In this document: positions 50,786 to 59,784 of the stretch, in pieces | Layout of the letters: each line of letters opens with the position of its first letter | Numbering within the stretch: the stretch's first letter is position 1 | Assembly: GCF_003367505.1 (NCBI RefSeq) | Contig: NZ_PXXX01000009.1 | Span: 1 to 64,000 of the forward strand | DNA length: 64,000 bases | Source: Lysinibacillus capsici | GTDB lineage: Bacteria; Bacillota; Bacilli; Bacillales_A; Planococcaceae | Reading direction: 5' to 3' | Position numbers and translations under genes: made by a program | Notes under the pieces: model-generated | Told to the model about the DNA's origin: nothing | The model's database searches: none | What the model saw: the letters and a program-made list of their open reading frames with translations, nothing else

Positions 50786-51751
50786 ATGTACACAATGACC
50801 GATCAAAAACAATGGAAAGGCCGAATAGATTCAACGACAAATACAAGCAGCTTTCGTTTACATCAACAAGTAAAAAGAGTTGCGATTAATGATGTAAGCG
50901 CTTCAGATAAGAAAAGTGCTGCTCTCGTTGGCTTTATCTGCGATGAAGGGGTACGTCGAAATCAAGGCCGTGTAGGGGCAGCAAATGGTCCAAACGCCCT
51001 ACGAGAAGGCTTAGCCAGCTTACCGTGGACATTTGAGGACGATCAGCAAATTATTGATGTTGGCAATATCGTTTGTCTAAACCATGCTTTAGAGGAGGCG
51101 CAACGTGAGCTTGGTGAAGTCGTAGCAACAGTACTACAAAAAAACATATCATGTGTGGTGCTAGGTGGCGGGCATGAAACGCTGTATGGCCATTATTTAG
51201 GCGTTCGTTCTGCTCTACCAAAGGAAGCTAAAATCGGCATCATCAATATAGATGCTCACTTTGATTTACGACCATATGATGAACAACCTTCGTCAGGTAC
51301 GATGTTCCGTCAAATTTTAGAGCAGGATCCACACGCTGACTATTTTGTTGTTGGTATTCAACGCTACGGCAATACAAGAGAACTTTTCGAAAAAGCTGAT
51401 GAATTAAACGTGAAGTATGTTTATGAGGATCAAATGACGGTAGCCTACCAACAACAATTAACGGATGCATTACAACATTTTATGGATAAGCATGATTATA
51501 TTCTTTTAACATTATGTATGGATGTATTGAATGCAGCATTTGCTCCAGGTGTAAGTGCTCCATCACCGTTTGGGCTTGACCCATCGACTGTGCGCTCCAT
51601 TTTGCAACAAGTCACTTCACACCCTCACACCCATTCATTTGATATTTGTGAGGTCAATCCGTTATTAGATGAAAACGGACGTACAGTGAAATTAGGTGCC
51701 TATTTTGTATATGAGGCACTGAACAACTTACTTAGGGGGCAAGGTTCATGA
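50786..51751 (+). CDS. hutG: formimidoylglutamase (HutG, arginase family)
   Basis: The 321 residues belong to the ureohydrolase fold with Mn ligands: the GGGHETLYGH motif (His), INIDAHFDLRP (Asp-x-His-x-Asp) and TLCMDVLNAAFAPGVSAPSPFG (Asp-x-x-x). N-terminal GFICDEGVRRNQGRVGAANGPNALR is typical of HutG. It converts N-formimidoyl-L-glutamate to glutamate and formamide, the last step of histidine use. No hutH, hutU or hutI is nearby. GltS follows with an ATGA overlap. Start at 50786 is after a weak GGGG site; MTDQKQ three codons later is possible. Confidence 0.85.
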   Translation: MYTMTDQKQWKGRIDSTTNTSSFRLHQQVKRVAINDVSASDKKSAALVGFICDEGVRRNQGRVGAANGPNALREGLASLPWTFEDDQQIIDVGNIVCLNHALEEAQRELGEVVATVLQKNISCVVLGGGHETLYGHYLGVRSALPKEAKIGIINIDAHFDLRPYDEQPSSGTMFRQILEQDPHADYFVVGIQRYGNTRELFEKADELNVKYVYEDQMTVAYQQQLTDALQHFMDKHDYILLTLCMDVLNAAFAPGVSAPSPFGLDPSTVRSILQQVTSHPHTHSFDICEVNPLLDENGRTVKLGAYFVYEALNNLLRGQGS

Positions 51752-52932
51752 TCGAAATTAATCAAATTACAACGGTATTCCTAGCTGTTGCACTCTTTGC
51801 ATTAGGAAGCTTTCTTATCAATAAAATAGGCTTTTTAAAGCGTTTCTGTATCCCAGCACCAGTGGTTGGTGGTTTATTGTTCGCTGCTCTTGCCACTATC
51901 TTAAAAACAACGGGTATTTTAGAAATATCACTTGATACTTCTTTACAAAGCTTATTTATGATTACTTTCTTTACGACAATTGGCTTAGGTGCAAGCTTTA
52001 AACTTGTAAAGCTCGGTGGTAAATTACTGATTATCTACTGGCTAGCATGTGGCTTCCTAGCGTTAATGCAAAATGTCATTGGGGTATCTCTGGCCTCACT
52101 TATGGGGATCCATCCTTTAATCGGTATGATGGCGGGTGCCGTTTCTATGGAGGGTGGTCATGGCGCTGCAGCTGCATTTGGCCAAACCTTAGAAGATTTA
52201 GGGATTTCTTCAGCTATGACAATTGGTGCTGCTGCCGCAACATGTGGTCTAGTTGCTGGTGGCTTAATTGGTGGTCCAATTGTCAAATATTTAGTAGGTA
52301 AATATAATTTAACACCAGATGAACAAGAATCGGAAGAAGTCCAATATGAAAATAAACATGAGCAAATTACATCGGATTCGTTCTTTACACAAGTCTTATT
52401 AATTACTTTCTGTATGGCTGTTGGTACGTACGTCGGCACACTATTCTCAGAAGCAACAGGTTTCGTTCTACCTGGCTATGTAGGAGCAATGTTTGTGGCT
52501 GTATTAGTACGCAATATTATGGATAAATTCAAACCTGAAGCCATTAATATGAAAAGCATCTCATTAATTGGAGATGTCACATTAGGTGTATTCCTTTCCA
52601 TGGCTCTCATGAGTATTAAATTATGGGAAATTGCTGATTTGGCACTACCATTATTCATCATTGTTTTTGCGCAAGTATTCTTTATTGTTGTATTTAGTAT
52701 TTTTGTGTTATTTAAATTACTTGGCAAAAACTACGATGCTGCTGTTATGGTAGCAGGTTTTGCAGGACATGGTCTAGGCGCAACACCAAATGCCATGGCC
52801 AATATGTCAGCCGTTGTGCAACGCTTCGGTCCTTCTAAAAAAGCCTTTCTTGTCGTACCGATTGTCGGCGCATTTTTAATTGACGTATTTGGGATTCCTA
52901 TTATTATTACGACTATCAATTTATTTAAATAA
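51748..52932 (+). CDS. gltS: sodium/glutamate symporter
   Basis: The 394 residues form about eleven helices. Family hallmarks: GGLLFAALATIL, TIGLGASFKLVKLGGK, GAVSMEGGHGAAAAFGQTLEDLG near 130-152 and MVAGFAGHGLGATPNAMANMSAVVQRFGPSKKAFLVVP. GltS carries glutamate in with Na+. It is translationally coupled to hutG, so both are presumably under the divergent LysR regulator; export of related acids is also conceivable. A bidirectional terminator follows. Confidence 0.9.
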   Translation: MIEINQITTVFLAVALFALGSFLINKIGFLKRFCIPAPVVGGLLFAALATILKTTGILEISLDTSLQSLFMITFFTTIGLGASFKLVKLGGKLLIIYWLACGFLALMQNVIGVSLASLMGIHPLIGMMAGAVSMEGGHGAAAAFGQTLEDLGISSAMTIGAAAATCGLVAGGLIGGPIVKYLVGKYNLTPDEQESEEVQYENKHEQITSDSFFTQVLLITFCMAVGTYVGTLFSEATGFVLPGYVGAMFVAVLVRNIMDKFKPEAINMKSISLIGDVTLGVFLSMALMSIKLWEIADLALPLFIIVFAQVFFIVVFSIFVLFKLLGKNYDAAVMVAGFAGHGLGATPNAMANMSAVVQRFGPSKKAFLVVPIVGAFLIDVFGIPIIITTINLFK

Positions 52933-52937
52933 AAAAG

Positions 52938-52974
52938 AGCTTTGCATTCGTTCTGAGTAGACGATTGCAAAGCT
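52938..52974. terminator. bidirectional terminator
   Basis: An AGCTTTGCA/TGCAAAGCT stem has A/T runs on both sides, between gltS and the convergent deacetylase gene. Confidence 0.8.
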
Positions 52975-52980
52975 TTTCTA

Positions 52981-54243
52981 TTATTGTAATATCTCACTTA
53001 CTGTAACAAATTCATAGCCTTGTTTTTGTAAATAAAGAATAACATTTTCTAAACCATTGGCTGTCGTTTGATGGATATCGTGCATTAGAATAATACTCCC
53101 ATCTTTTACAGAGGCTTTGACATACGCTAAAATTTTATCTGGATTATGATGTTTCCAATCCAGTGTATCAATCGACCACAAAATCGAGGGGATTGTCATG
53201 ACAGAACGTACTTGGTCATTGGTCGCCCCATAGGGTGGTCGGAAAACAGTTGGATACTGCCCGATGGCTGCATAAATAGCATTACTTGTGCCATTGACTT
53301 CTTGTTTAACGCCTGCTATTGATAAGGTCGTTAATTTTTTATGGCTCAAGGTATGGTTTCCGATTTCATGCCCTGCTTCATAGACTTGTTTAACGATTGC
53401 AGCATTTCTTGACACATTTTTACCTACCATAAAGAATGTAGCCTTGGCATCGTATTTCTTTAACGTTGCCAAAATTTGTGGTGTCACCTTAGCATCTGGC
53501 CCATCATCAAATGTTAAGGCTACCCGTTTTTTTGCGCCTTTCGCTACTGGCACACCTTTATTATAAAGTTTATTATCTATTAACTGAATATCGGCTAGCT
53601 CAGAAGCTTTGACATACCCTTTTTGGTCGCCTGCTTCTACATAAGCCCAACCAGCAAGTGTTATGTAATACTGGACATTTGTTTTATTGGGAAGTGTACC
53701 AAGAACTTCTCCGTCTGGACTAGCTGTTAAACGTAATTCAGCACCAGCAACAGCATTAATTTTTTTCTTCGTTGGAGCTGGTTTTTTTAATGCGTTTGTC
53801 GCTACATATCCTATCTCCTCGCCATATTGAACGAAAGACCAACCACCAGGTGCTGTGCCATATACATAAATTATTCGTCCTTCATAGAGCTGTCCTACAT
53901 GCTGGGCATGTTGACTTGGGGCTGTAAATAATGTTGTACCGCCCTTTTGAATCACTAGGTATCCCTCAGACTTCAACTTGACTAAAGCATCAGATGTGAC
54001 ATAGCCCTCCTGCTCTGGCGTTTGAATATGTGTCCAACCTTTACTTACTTTTGTTACTGAAACAAAGCTACCTTTCGAAAGTTCCCCGATCTCCGCACTA
54101 TTCGTAGAAGCTTCTTCAAAAATAACCGTATCTTTGACTACCTTGTGAATCACCACTGACCCTTCAGCATTTACTGAAAGTTGCCCTGCCAAGATGCACA
54201 TCATAAACGTCAAAACGATGGCAAAGGGTAAAAATTTTTTCAT
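52981..54243 (-). CDS. secreted polysaccharide deacetylase with SH3b domains
   Basis: The 420 residues begin with a signal peptide (1-26), then three bacterial SH3 modules (about 28-90, 92-150, 163-215) that target cell wall. The NodB domain (about 238-420) has TFDDGPD (244-250), a zinc motif HEIGNHTLSH, RPPYG and WSIDTLDWKHH, and ends with ILMHDIHQTT. All catalytic motifs look intact, so it is probably a peptidoglycan or chitin-like polymer N-deacetylase acting in the wall. Single gene. Confidence 0.9.
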   Translation of the reverse strand: MKKFLPFAIVLTFMMCILAGQLSVNAEGSVVIHKVVKDTVIFEEASTNSAEIGELSKGSFVSVTKVSKGWTHIQTPEQEGYVTSDALVKLKSEGYLVIQKGGTTLFTAPSQHAQHVGQLYEGRIIYVYGTAPGGWSFVQYGEEIGYVATNALKKPAPTKKKINAVAGAELRLTASPDGEVLGTLPNKTNVQYYITLAGWAYVEAGDQKGYVKASELADIQLIDNKLYNKGVPVAKGAKKRVALTFDDGPDAKVTPQILATLKKYDAKATFFMVGKNVSRNAAIVKQVYEAGHEIGNHTLSHKKLTTLSIAGVKQEVNGTSNAIYAAIGQYPTVFRPPYGATNDQVRSVMTIPSILWSIDTLDWKHHNPDKILAYVKASVKDGSIILMHDIHQTTANGLENVILYLQKQGYEFVTVSEILQ

Positions 54244-54771
54244 TGTTCTACACCGCCCTTAGATGTCTTCCATGTCTGTTTGCTAAAAAATTGCTAAGAT
54301 TTAACTTTTATTATAGAGTAAACAACCCTGCCATAAAATAGTAATAATCAACTAGATTCCCTTTTACGATGCTGCTAAAATTCATATTTTAGTAAATACT
54401 TATACATTCCTCCTTCCCTTTTTACTGAGAAACTATGCATAGGTTATGATAATTAAATGATGGTGGCTTATTTTGTAGATTTTTTGTTAGCTCCTTTTTC
54501 TCATGCTGCTAAATGGCCTACGGACTTAGGTGAGTGACCTTCTCCTTACTGGGAGAGGGCTCTCACCTCTTTGAGCAGGTTCGCCACCTTTTGGAGATGG
54601 CTCCCCTCTCTTTTTGAACTGCTCCCTCACTTTTAGCAGCAGCTCTCCCCGTATTTGATGGTTCCTATAAAAAGCTGGTTATCCACCACCGAACCTCAGC
54701 TATATAATTCCCCTTTCTATTAAGACGTTAGGAACCATGAAAAAGTTGAGGTTTTTTCATTATTTTTCCTG
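54244..54771. other. intergenic region with 21-bp tandem repeats
   Basis: Apart from the repeats at 54541-54643, no gene is supported. A start-less 50-codon frame crosses the repeats on the minus strand. Confidence 0.45.
54541..54643. repeat. five degenerate tandem repeats of 20-21 bp
   Basis: Units start at about 54541, 54561, 54581, 54602 and 54623. Each begins TC(C/T)CC-like, runs through CTCTTT or CTTTTN, and ends GANNNGC. Examples: TCGCCACCTTTTGGAGATGGC, TCCCCTCTCTTTTTGAACTG. The composition is more GC-rich than the surroundings. Confidence 0.55.
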
Positions 54772-55608
54772 CTATAAAGCTTCGAAGGCCGTTAGGGCAT
54801 CTTCAATATGTGGGGGTGGGTTCCATATATAGCTAGGAGCATTGGTTGTAATGAATAAAAAAGATTTCCCTTCTTTCTCGATTATGGTCGCCAGACACAG
54901 TCCTGCTTCTGGGGTATAGCCTGTTTTTCCACCTATTATCGGACTGTCTAGACCCGGTAATTTTGTAAATAATGAGTTTGTGATGATTAATTGATTGGGA
55001 ACATAGGTTGTGTAGTTTTTTGAGGTAAATATTTGATAAAAGGTAGGATTTTCCAATGCATATCGCAGAAGCTTGCTGATATCCCGCACGGTGGATACAT
55101 GTGCCTCATCATGTAGGCCACTGGTATTAACAAAATGTGTGTCATGCATGCCTAATTCTTGCGCCTTGTTATTCATCAACGTGACAAATTTGTCCTCACT
55201 GCCAGCGACAGCATCTGCAAGTGTTCCTGTTGCATCGGCACCTGAGGCAAGGAGTGTACCATACAATAAATCCTCCATCGTGACAAAATCTCCTGCTTGA
55301 AAGCCTGCCATCGAAGCATTTTGTGCCGTATAGTTCGCAATCGTTTGAGGCTCTACAATGGTTTGTGTTTGTAAATTATCTGTCATCTCTATGGCAACAA
55401 TGGCTGTCATGATCTTTGTTAAAGATGCAGGATAAATAATAGCATCCGCATTTTTTTCGTATAATACATCGCCCTGTTCATTGAGTAACAAAGCATTTTG
55501 ACTATGTAATGATGGCAGTTCTAGATGCGTGAATTCATATGTTTTGCTTGTATAATAAAATAAGAAAACCATGATACAAATACAGACTACTAACATCCAT
55601 TTTTTCAT
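54772..55608 (-). CDS. D-alanyl-D-alanine carboxypeptidase, S11 family (short form)
   Basis: The 278 residues have an N-terminal membrane anchor at about 5-20. The active-site triad motifs are SLTKIM (S62-x-x-K65), SGADATG (near 118, in place of the more usual SGN) and KTGYTPEAG. The C-terminal PBP5-type domain is missing, so it is a catalytic-domain-only enzyme. It should trim D-Ala from peptidoglycan pentapeptides outside the membrane. AGGAGG precedes the ATG. Confidence 0.85.
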   Translation of the reverse strand: MKKWMLVVCICIMVFLFYYTSKTYEFTHLELPSLHSQNALLLNEQGDVLYEKNADAIIYPASLTKIMTAIVAIEMTDNLQTQTIVEPQTIANYTAQNASMAGFQAGDFVTMEDLLYGTLLASGADATGTLADAVAGSEDKFVTLMNNKAQELGMHDTHFVNTSGLHDEAHVSTVRDISKLLRYALENPTFYQIFTSKNYTTYVPNQLIITNSLFTKLPGLDSPIIGGKTGYTPEAGLCLATIIEKEGKSFLFITTNAPSYIWNPPPHIEDALTAFEAL

Positions 55609-55686
55609 AAAAAACGCCTCCTACACATTATAAGAGGCGGCATTTCTGAATATTCCTTGAGAAAAATGGGATGCGCTCAAATATTT

Positions 55687-56304
55687 TCACAGGTAAAAAT
55701 CATCATCGAAATTTGAACTAATTCTTGTAATCTCTTTATTTTTTAATTTGAACATTACATCTTGAGAAACCTCTAACTTGAGCGTCTCTTCTTTGCTTAG
55801 ACTTGCATAGACGCCGCGTAAAATACGACCAGTTAAGCCATGCGAGACAATAATCACTTTTGAAAGTGGTTGAATCGTTTCAAGCAAAGCAGTTAATCTG
55901 CTTACAACAGCTTCATAGGTTTCCCCATCTGGTGCACGAAAATACCAATTGAAGGCATCTGTGTTCGTTAACAAGGCAGGCCATTGTTGCTGTATTTCCG
56001 CCATGGTTAATCCAGCCCATTGTCCCACAGCAACCTCTGTTAAACGTGGATCCTGCCTCACCTTGTTGCTGTCATAGCCCAGTGTTTCACAAAGTATGGC
56101 TGTGCTTTGCATGGCTCTTCCCATTGGACTTGATAGGATGGTCCATTCATCTGCATCGCCAATGAGTGATTTCAGCATGCGTGCATTTTGCTGAACCTGC
56201 TCCCGACCACGCTCAGTGAGTGGTGAATCAAGCTGTCCTTGATATCTCCCTTGTGTATTATAATTTGTCTCACCATGGCGAAGTAAGTAGATCATTTGCT
56301 CCAT
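55687..56304 (-). CDS. histidine phosphatase (phosphoglycerate-mutase-like)
   Basis: The 205 residues begin YLLRHGETNYNTQGRYQGQLDSPLTERG, the branch signature with the phospho-acceptor His (residue 10). LSSPMGRAMQSTA, EVAVGQWAGLTMAEI and VSHGLTGRILRG complete the active site. The family includes PhoE-like broad phosphatases and cobalamin-related enzymes. No specific substrate is indicated by the context. Confidence 0.88.
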   Translation of the reverse strand: MEQMIYLLRHGETNYNTQGRYQGQLDSPLTERGREQVQQNARMLKSLIGDADEWTILSSPMGRAMQSTAILCETLGYDSNKVRQDPRLTEVAVGQWAGLTMAEIQQQWPALLTNTDAFNWYFRAPDGETYEAVVSRLTALLETIQPLSKVIIVSHGLTGRILRGVYASLSKEETLKLEVSQDVMFKLKNKEITRISSNFDDDFYL

Positions 56305-56348
56305 TTTATATCCCCCATTCTGCTCCCCTTATTAAAGTAAAATTGCTG

Positions 56349-56768
56349 TTAAACTAACACCAGCACATAAACAAAGCTAAGAAACAAGCATAAAGGACTA
56401 TACCATTTTGAATCATTTTGAGCAAATGTGGAATGCTTAATCGTTTTAAAAATACCAACATACTTAAAATCACCAATTGCTCGTAGCAAAAATACTAGCG
56501 CACAAACGATACTTCCTACTTTTGAAAAAATAGAGGCTTGAAAAAATGGCATGAAGCCTCCTTGAACAAGGATGATACCACTTGCTAGCATCAACAGCAT
56601 TGCAACAAAGAGCGTTCCACATTTTCTCGGCGTAAAAACAGCTTGTTGGCTGCCTTCTTTCATAGGAATAACAGCTTCTGTACCCCATCGACCACCAAAG
56701 GCCCAATAAATATGTAGGATACTAATGAGCCCTAATAGTCCCACTGCGACAATTGATAAAATAAACAT
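56349..56768 (-). CDS. DUF3995 four-helix membrane protein
   Basis: The 139 residues have helices near 3-22, 52-72, 80-98 and 120-138. The family pattern is LHIYWAFGGRWGTEAVIP near 19-36 and FLLRAIGDFKYVGIFK near 92-107. Function unknown. A TetR-type palindrome ACATACG-N4-CGTATGT lies just upstream, matching one before the neighbouring tetR gene. The protein may be an efflux or stress-linked target of that regulator. Confidence 0.8.
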   Translation of the reverse strand: MFILSIVAVGLLGLISILHIYWAFGGRWGTEAVIPMKEGSQQAVFTPRKCGTLFVAMLLMLASGIILVQGGFMPFFQASIFSKVGSIVCALVFLLRAIGDFKYVGIFKTIKHSTFAQNDSKWYSPLCLFLSFVYVLVLV

Positions 56769-56788
56769 GTTCTACCTCCTCTTCATTT

Positions 56789-56806
56789 ACATACGCTACC
56801 GTATGT
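56789..56806. promoter_or_regulatory. TetR-type operator upstream of the DUF3995 gene
   Basis: ACATACGCTACCGTATGT is a perfect 7-bp inverted repeat with a 4-base centre. A near-identical copy lies at 57383 before the tetR gene. Confidence 0.7.
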
Positions 56807-56858
56807 TCTGGCGTTAAATATAGTCCCTCAAAGCCCATGTTAGCTCCGAGAGACCTTC

Positions 56859-57368
56859 TTACTGTATTAACAGCTTAATCATTTTTTCGAGATCGAAATG
56901 AGGATTGGCTTCAAATCGTGTCATCCAGCCTATATAGGTTAAATAAGCTAATCTTGCACGATCAGTGGATTCGTCTATGCTGATACCACTTTTTTGATAG
57001 AGTGTCGCCACACAGGCTATTCGCTGCTCCTCTATTTGAACGATACGCTTTGCGACATCTGAATCATATTTGGCCCAAGCATAAATGCCTATCTCCATCT
57101 TTTTATTTTTGTGAAAACTTATCCGTAAAAGCTGCTCTAGATTAGCATCAACTTGCTCCATATTTTGAATAATGGCCTTTGTTGCGTGGTTTTCCCAATA
57201 GTCTAGCATGGCATCTAATAGTTGTTGACGATCAGGAAAATAATGATAAAAGCTACCTTTACTAATGTTTAATGATCGAGCAAGTGCTTCAATACGTACT
57301 TTATGAATCCCCGCTTCTGCTAATTGCTCTAGACCCGCTCTAATCCAATCCTCTTTCGTTACTTGCAT
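56859..57368 (-). CDS. TetR/AcrR family regulator
   Basis: The 169-residue protein has an N-terminal HTH (IRAGLEQLAEAGIHKVRIEALARSLNISKGSFYHYFPDRQQLLDAMLDYW) of the classical TetR type and a helical ligand domain. The palindromes at 57383 (its own promoter) and 56789 (the DUF3995 gene) fit autoregulation and control of the next gene. Confidence 0.88.
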   Translation of the reverse strand: MQVTKEDWIRAGLEQLAEAGIHKVRIEALARSLNISKGSFYHYFPDRQQLLDAMLDYWENHATKAIIQNMEQVDANLEQLLRISFHKNKKMEIGIYAWAKYDSDVAKRIVQIEEQRIACVATLYQKSGISIDESTDRARLAYLTYIGWMTRFEANPHFDLEKMIKLLIQ

Positions 57369-57382
57369 AATTGCCCTCCAAA

Positions 57383-57400
57383 AAATACGTTAGCGTATGT
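57383..57400. promoter_or_regulatory. TetR-type operator upstream of tetR
   Basis: AAATACGTTAGCGTATGT matches the dyad at 56789 with one half-site mismatch. It lies immediately before the tetR ribosome binding site. Confidence 0.65.
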
Positions 57401-57433
57401 TTTGTCTTATATTACCACTTTATACATCACTCA

Positions 57434-57550
57434 TCAACTTTTATCGTTTTTATGGCGTACATTAATATGATTATTCACTGTAACATGAACTGTTACTAGT
57501 CGTGGTAAAATACATGCACACACTAAAATAAACACTAATAGCTTTTTCAT
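57434..57550 (-). CDS. 38-residue secreted or membrane peptide
   Basis: ATG 57550 follows AAGGAGTAAATTC. The product starts MKKLLVFILVCACILPRLVT, a signal-peptide-like stretch, then VHVTVNNHINVRHKNDKS. The start lies 17 bases after the stop of the MORN-AAA gene, so it may be co-expressed. Family unknown. Confidence 0.55.
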   Translation of the reverse strand: MKKLLVFILVCACILPRLVTVHVTVNNHINVRHKNDKS

Positions 57551-57566
57551 GAATTTACTCCTTGTC

Positions 57567-59255
57567 TTAAAAAGTATTGTCAAACAACTTTTCTGCAATG
57601 CCCTGTAAAATATCCTGCTCCTCAAATGTCATGAGTTCTTCTCTCGAGATTGTTGCCTGTTGAATCAATCGGTTTGATTGGATAGTCACTAGTTTCTCAA
57701 ACAAGTTTCGAATATAGCGACCATTCGAGAAATTAGGGATAGTTTCAATTGGCATATGACGTAGCTGTGTTTTCATATGTTGGGCAAATGCTTCGCCAAA
57801 TTGATAATCGTTCGTTTGACAAAGCATCGCAAAAATATCATAGAGTTCATCCGTGCTAAAATTATCAAATTGTACAAAATGATTAAAGCGAGATTTAAAG
57901 CCTGGATTAGATTGTAAAAAATCTTCTATTAGCTCTGTATAGCCCGCAACAATAATTACCAAGTCATCACGTAGATCCTCCATTGCCTTTAATAAACTAT
58001 CAATAGCTTCCTTCCCAAATGCATCCTGTTTATCATTTATTAATGAATAGGCTTCATCAATAAAAAGTACCCCGCCCTTTGCTTTGTTAACGACTTCCTG
58101 AACCTTTAACGCTGTTTGTCCAACATAGCCAGCGACTAAACCTGCACGATCTGTTTCCACAAAATGCCCACTTGAAAGGACGCCAAGATGCTTGTAGATT
58201 TGGCCAATAATGCGTGCCACTGTTGTTTTACCTGTGCCTGGATTGCCCGAGAAGACAAGATGATACGTAATAGGAAAGCTTGTTAAACCATGATCCACAC
58301 GCAGACTTTGAATTTTAATAAAGTTTATTAAATTATGTAATTCCTTCTTTGCATTCGGAAGACCTACAAGACTATCTAATTGTTTTTGTAGCTTGGCAAT
58401 CTCTTGCTCGACTTCAGGTGTAATGCGTAACCGCTCATCGTTAATAAATTCACCACTATAGATAATTTTGCCTTCTTCATTATAATAATCGCCTCGTCCA
58501 TGTTTTTTGCCTTGAACAAGGTCACCAATATAGGAAGCTTGCCCATTGGCATAATAGAGCGTTCCTTGCCCTGTCATCATATCCTCTTTAAATTGCCCTT
58601 CCGCTTCTAAAATTCCATCCCTAGAATATACTTTGCCTTTACCATGCTTTAGGTCCTCAAAGAAATGACCTTCATAGTGGAGATTAGTTACACCACGTGC
58701 AAGCTCCTCAGCTGTTGGTGATTCCGTAGGGTAATATAGCTTCCCAGCCCCTTGCATATGATGCCAAATAAAATCACCCTCATATTGTAAAAATCCATTT
58801 GGATAGTATTGCTTGCCTTTTCCCTTTTTCATGCCATGGACAAAGTCACCCTCATACTGCGGTTGATTTAAATGTGGATACTGTGCTCGTAGTGTTTGAT
58901 AAGGGCGAATTACTTCTTCTTCATAATATAAAACACCATAGCCATCCATTAAATCATTGCGAAAATGACCTTCATAATGGATATGACCATCCTTATATAA
59001 AATGCCATGACCCTGTTTTTTATTTTGTATGAATTCACCCTGATAAATGAGTTGTCCTTTCAAATACATAATGCCATTGCCTTGCTTCATATGATTGACG
59101 AATTCACCCTCGAATAATAATTCTCCCTCTTGATCAAATAGCGAGCCTTTGCCGTCATATATATCGTGACCGAAATCATTCTTCTTGACGCCACCTCGAT
59201 ACATGATGATTCCACTTGGGTAAAATAGTTCTTTTTCTTCATGATTATGTGTCAT
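57567..59255 (-). CDS. MORN-repeat/AAA+ ATPase fusion (SpoVK/CbbX-like)
   Basis: The 562 residues comprise about nine to ten MORN repeats over residues 15-265 (for example YEGHFRNDLMDGYGVLYY, YEGDFVHGMKKGKGKQYYPNG). A short coiled coil follows (EVEQEIAKLQKQLDSL). The AAA+ module of the CbxX/CfqX/SpoVK class has Walker A GNPGTGKTT, Walker B VLFIDEAYSL, sensor residues in FKSRFNHFVQF and the C-terminal NGRYIRNLFEKL. There is no signal peptide. MORN repeats bind membranes or partner proteins; the fusion suggests an ATPase placed at a surface. AAA+ relatives include SpoVK of sporulation. Confidence 0.82.
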   Translation of the reverse strand: MTHNHEEKELFYPSGIIMYRGGVKKNDFGHDIYDGKGSLFDQEGELLFEGEFVNHMKQGNGIMYLKGQLIYQGEFIQNKKQGHGILYKDGHIHYEGHFRNDLMDGYGVLYYEEEVIRPYQTLRAQYPHLNQPQYEGDFVHGMKKGKGKQYYPNGFLQYEGDFIWHHMQGAGKLYYPTESPTAEELARGVTNLHYEGHFFEDLKHGKGKVYSRDGILEAEGQFKEDMMTGQGTLYYANGQASYIGDLVQGKKHGRGDYYNEEGKIIYSGEFINDERLRITPEVEQEIAKLQKQLDSLVGLPNAKKELHNLINFIKIQSLRVDHGLTSFPITYHLVFSGNPGTGKTTVARIIGQIYKHLGVLSSGHFVETDRAGLVAGYVGQTALKVQEVVNKAKGGVLFIDEAYSLINDKQDAFGKEAIDSLLKAMEDLRDDLVIIVAGYTELIEDFLQSNPGFKSRFNHFVQFDNFSTDELYDIFAMLCQTNDYQFGEAFAQHMKTQLRHMPIETIPNFSNGRYIRNLFEKLVTIQSNRLIQQATISREELMTFEEQDILQGIAEKLFDNTF

Positions 59256-59348
59256 TTAATTGCCTTCCTTCATCATTTCAGTATATGCTCAATTATAGCG
59301 TGGAAAAGAATACATATGTGTGAATTTTTAGAATTTAAGGAGACAAGC

Positions 59349-59780
59349 ATGAAAAAAAGATACAAACTACTTCTAGGCATTTTACTACCACTACTTATTC
59401 TGTATATCTCGACAATGCTGTTAACACGAGACACTGATTTTACAACAGAGGTAACAGAACGTCTCGAAATGGAGGAAATTCATGAGATTGAAATTATTCG
59501 TTCCTCAGATGAAAAAACAGTAACGATTACTGACGCAGCAGAAATCAATCAAATTATGCAGCCATTCAAGGACCTACCTTTAAAAAAGGTGTGGTTTTCG
59601 AATTCTGATGCTCATGAAGCATACTGGCTAACACTCTCAATTAATGACAACAGGGAAATTGGCTTGCGTTTAGATGATGACCAGCATTTATTCGTGTATT
59701 TATATGAGGAAAATTACATGAAAGATTATAAGCTCACTAAGGATATCGATACGACATTTATCAAACAATTGTTTCAGTAA
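59349..59780 (+). CDS. membrane-anchored extracytoplasmic protein
   Basis: The protein has 143 residues from ATG 59349 (AAGGAG upstream; the longer frame has no site). One helix at about 6-24 (YKLLLGILLPLLILYIST) anchors a roughly 115-residue outside domain of strands (IHEIEIIRSSDEKTVTITD, YWLTLSINDNREIGLRL). There is no lipobox. The pattern is similar to small YfjD-like or lipoprotein-like envelope proteins, but no family is certain. Divergent from the MORN-AAA gene. Confidence 0.6.
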   Translation: MKKRYKLLLGILLPLLILYISTMLLTRDTDFTTEVTERLEMEEIHEIEIIRSSDEKTVTITDAAEINQIMQPFKDLPLKKVWFSNSDAHEAYWLTLSINDNREIGLRLDDDQHLFVYLYEENYMKDYKLTKDIDTTFIKQLFQ

Positions 59781-59784
59781 ACGT

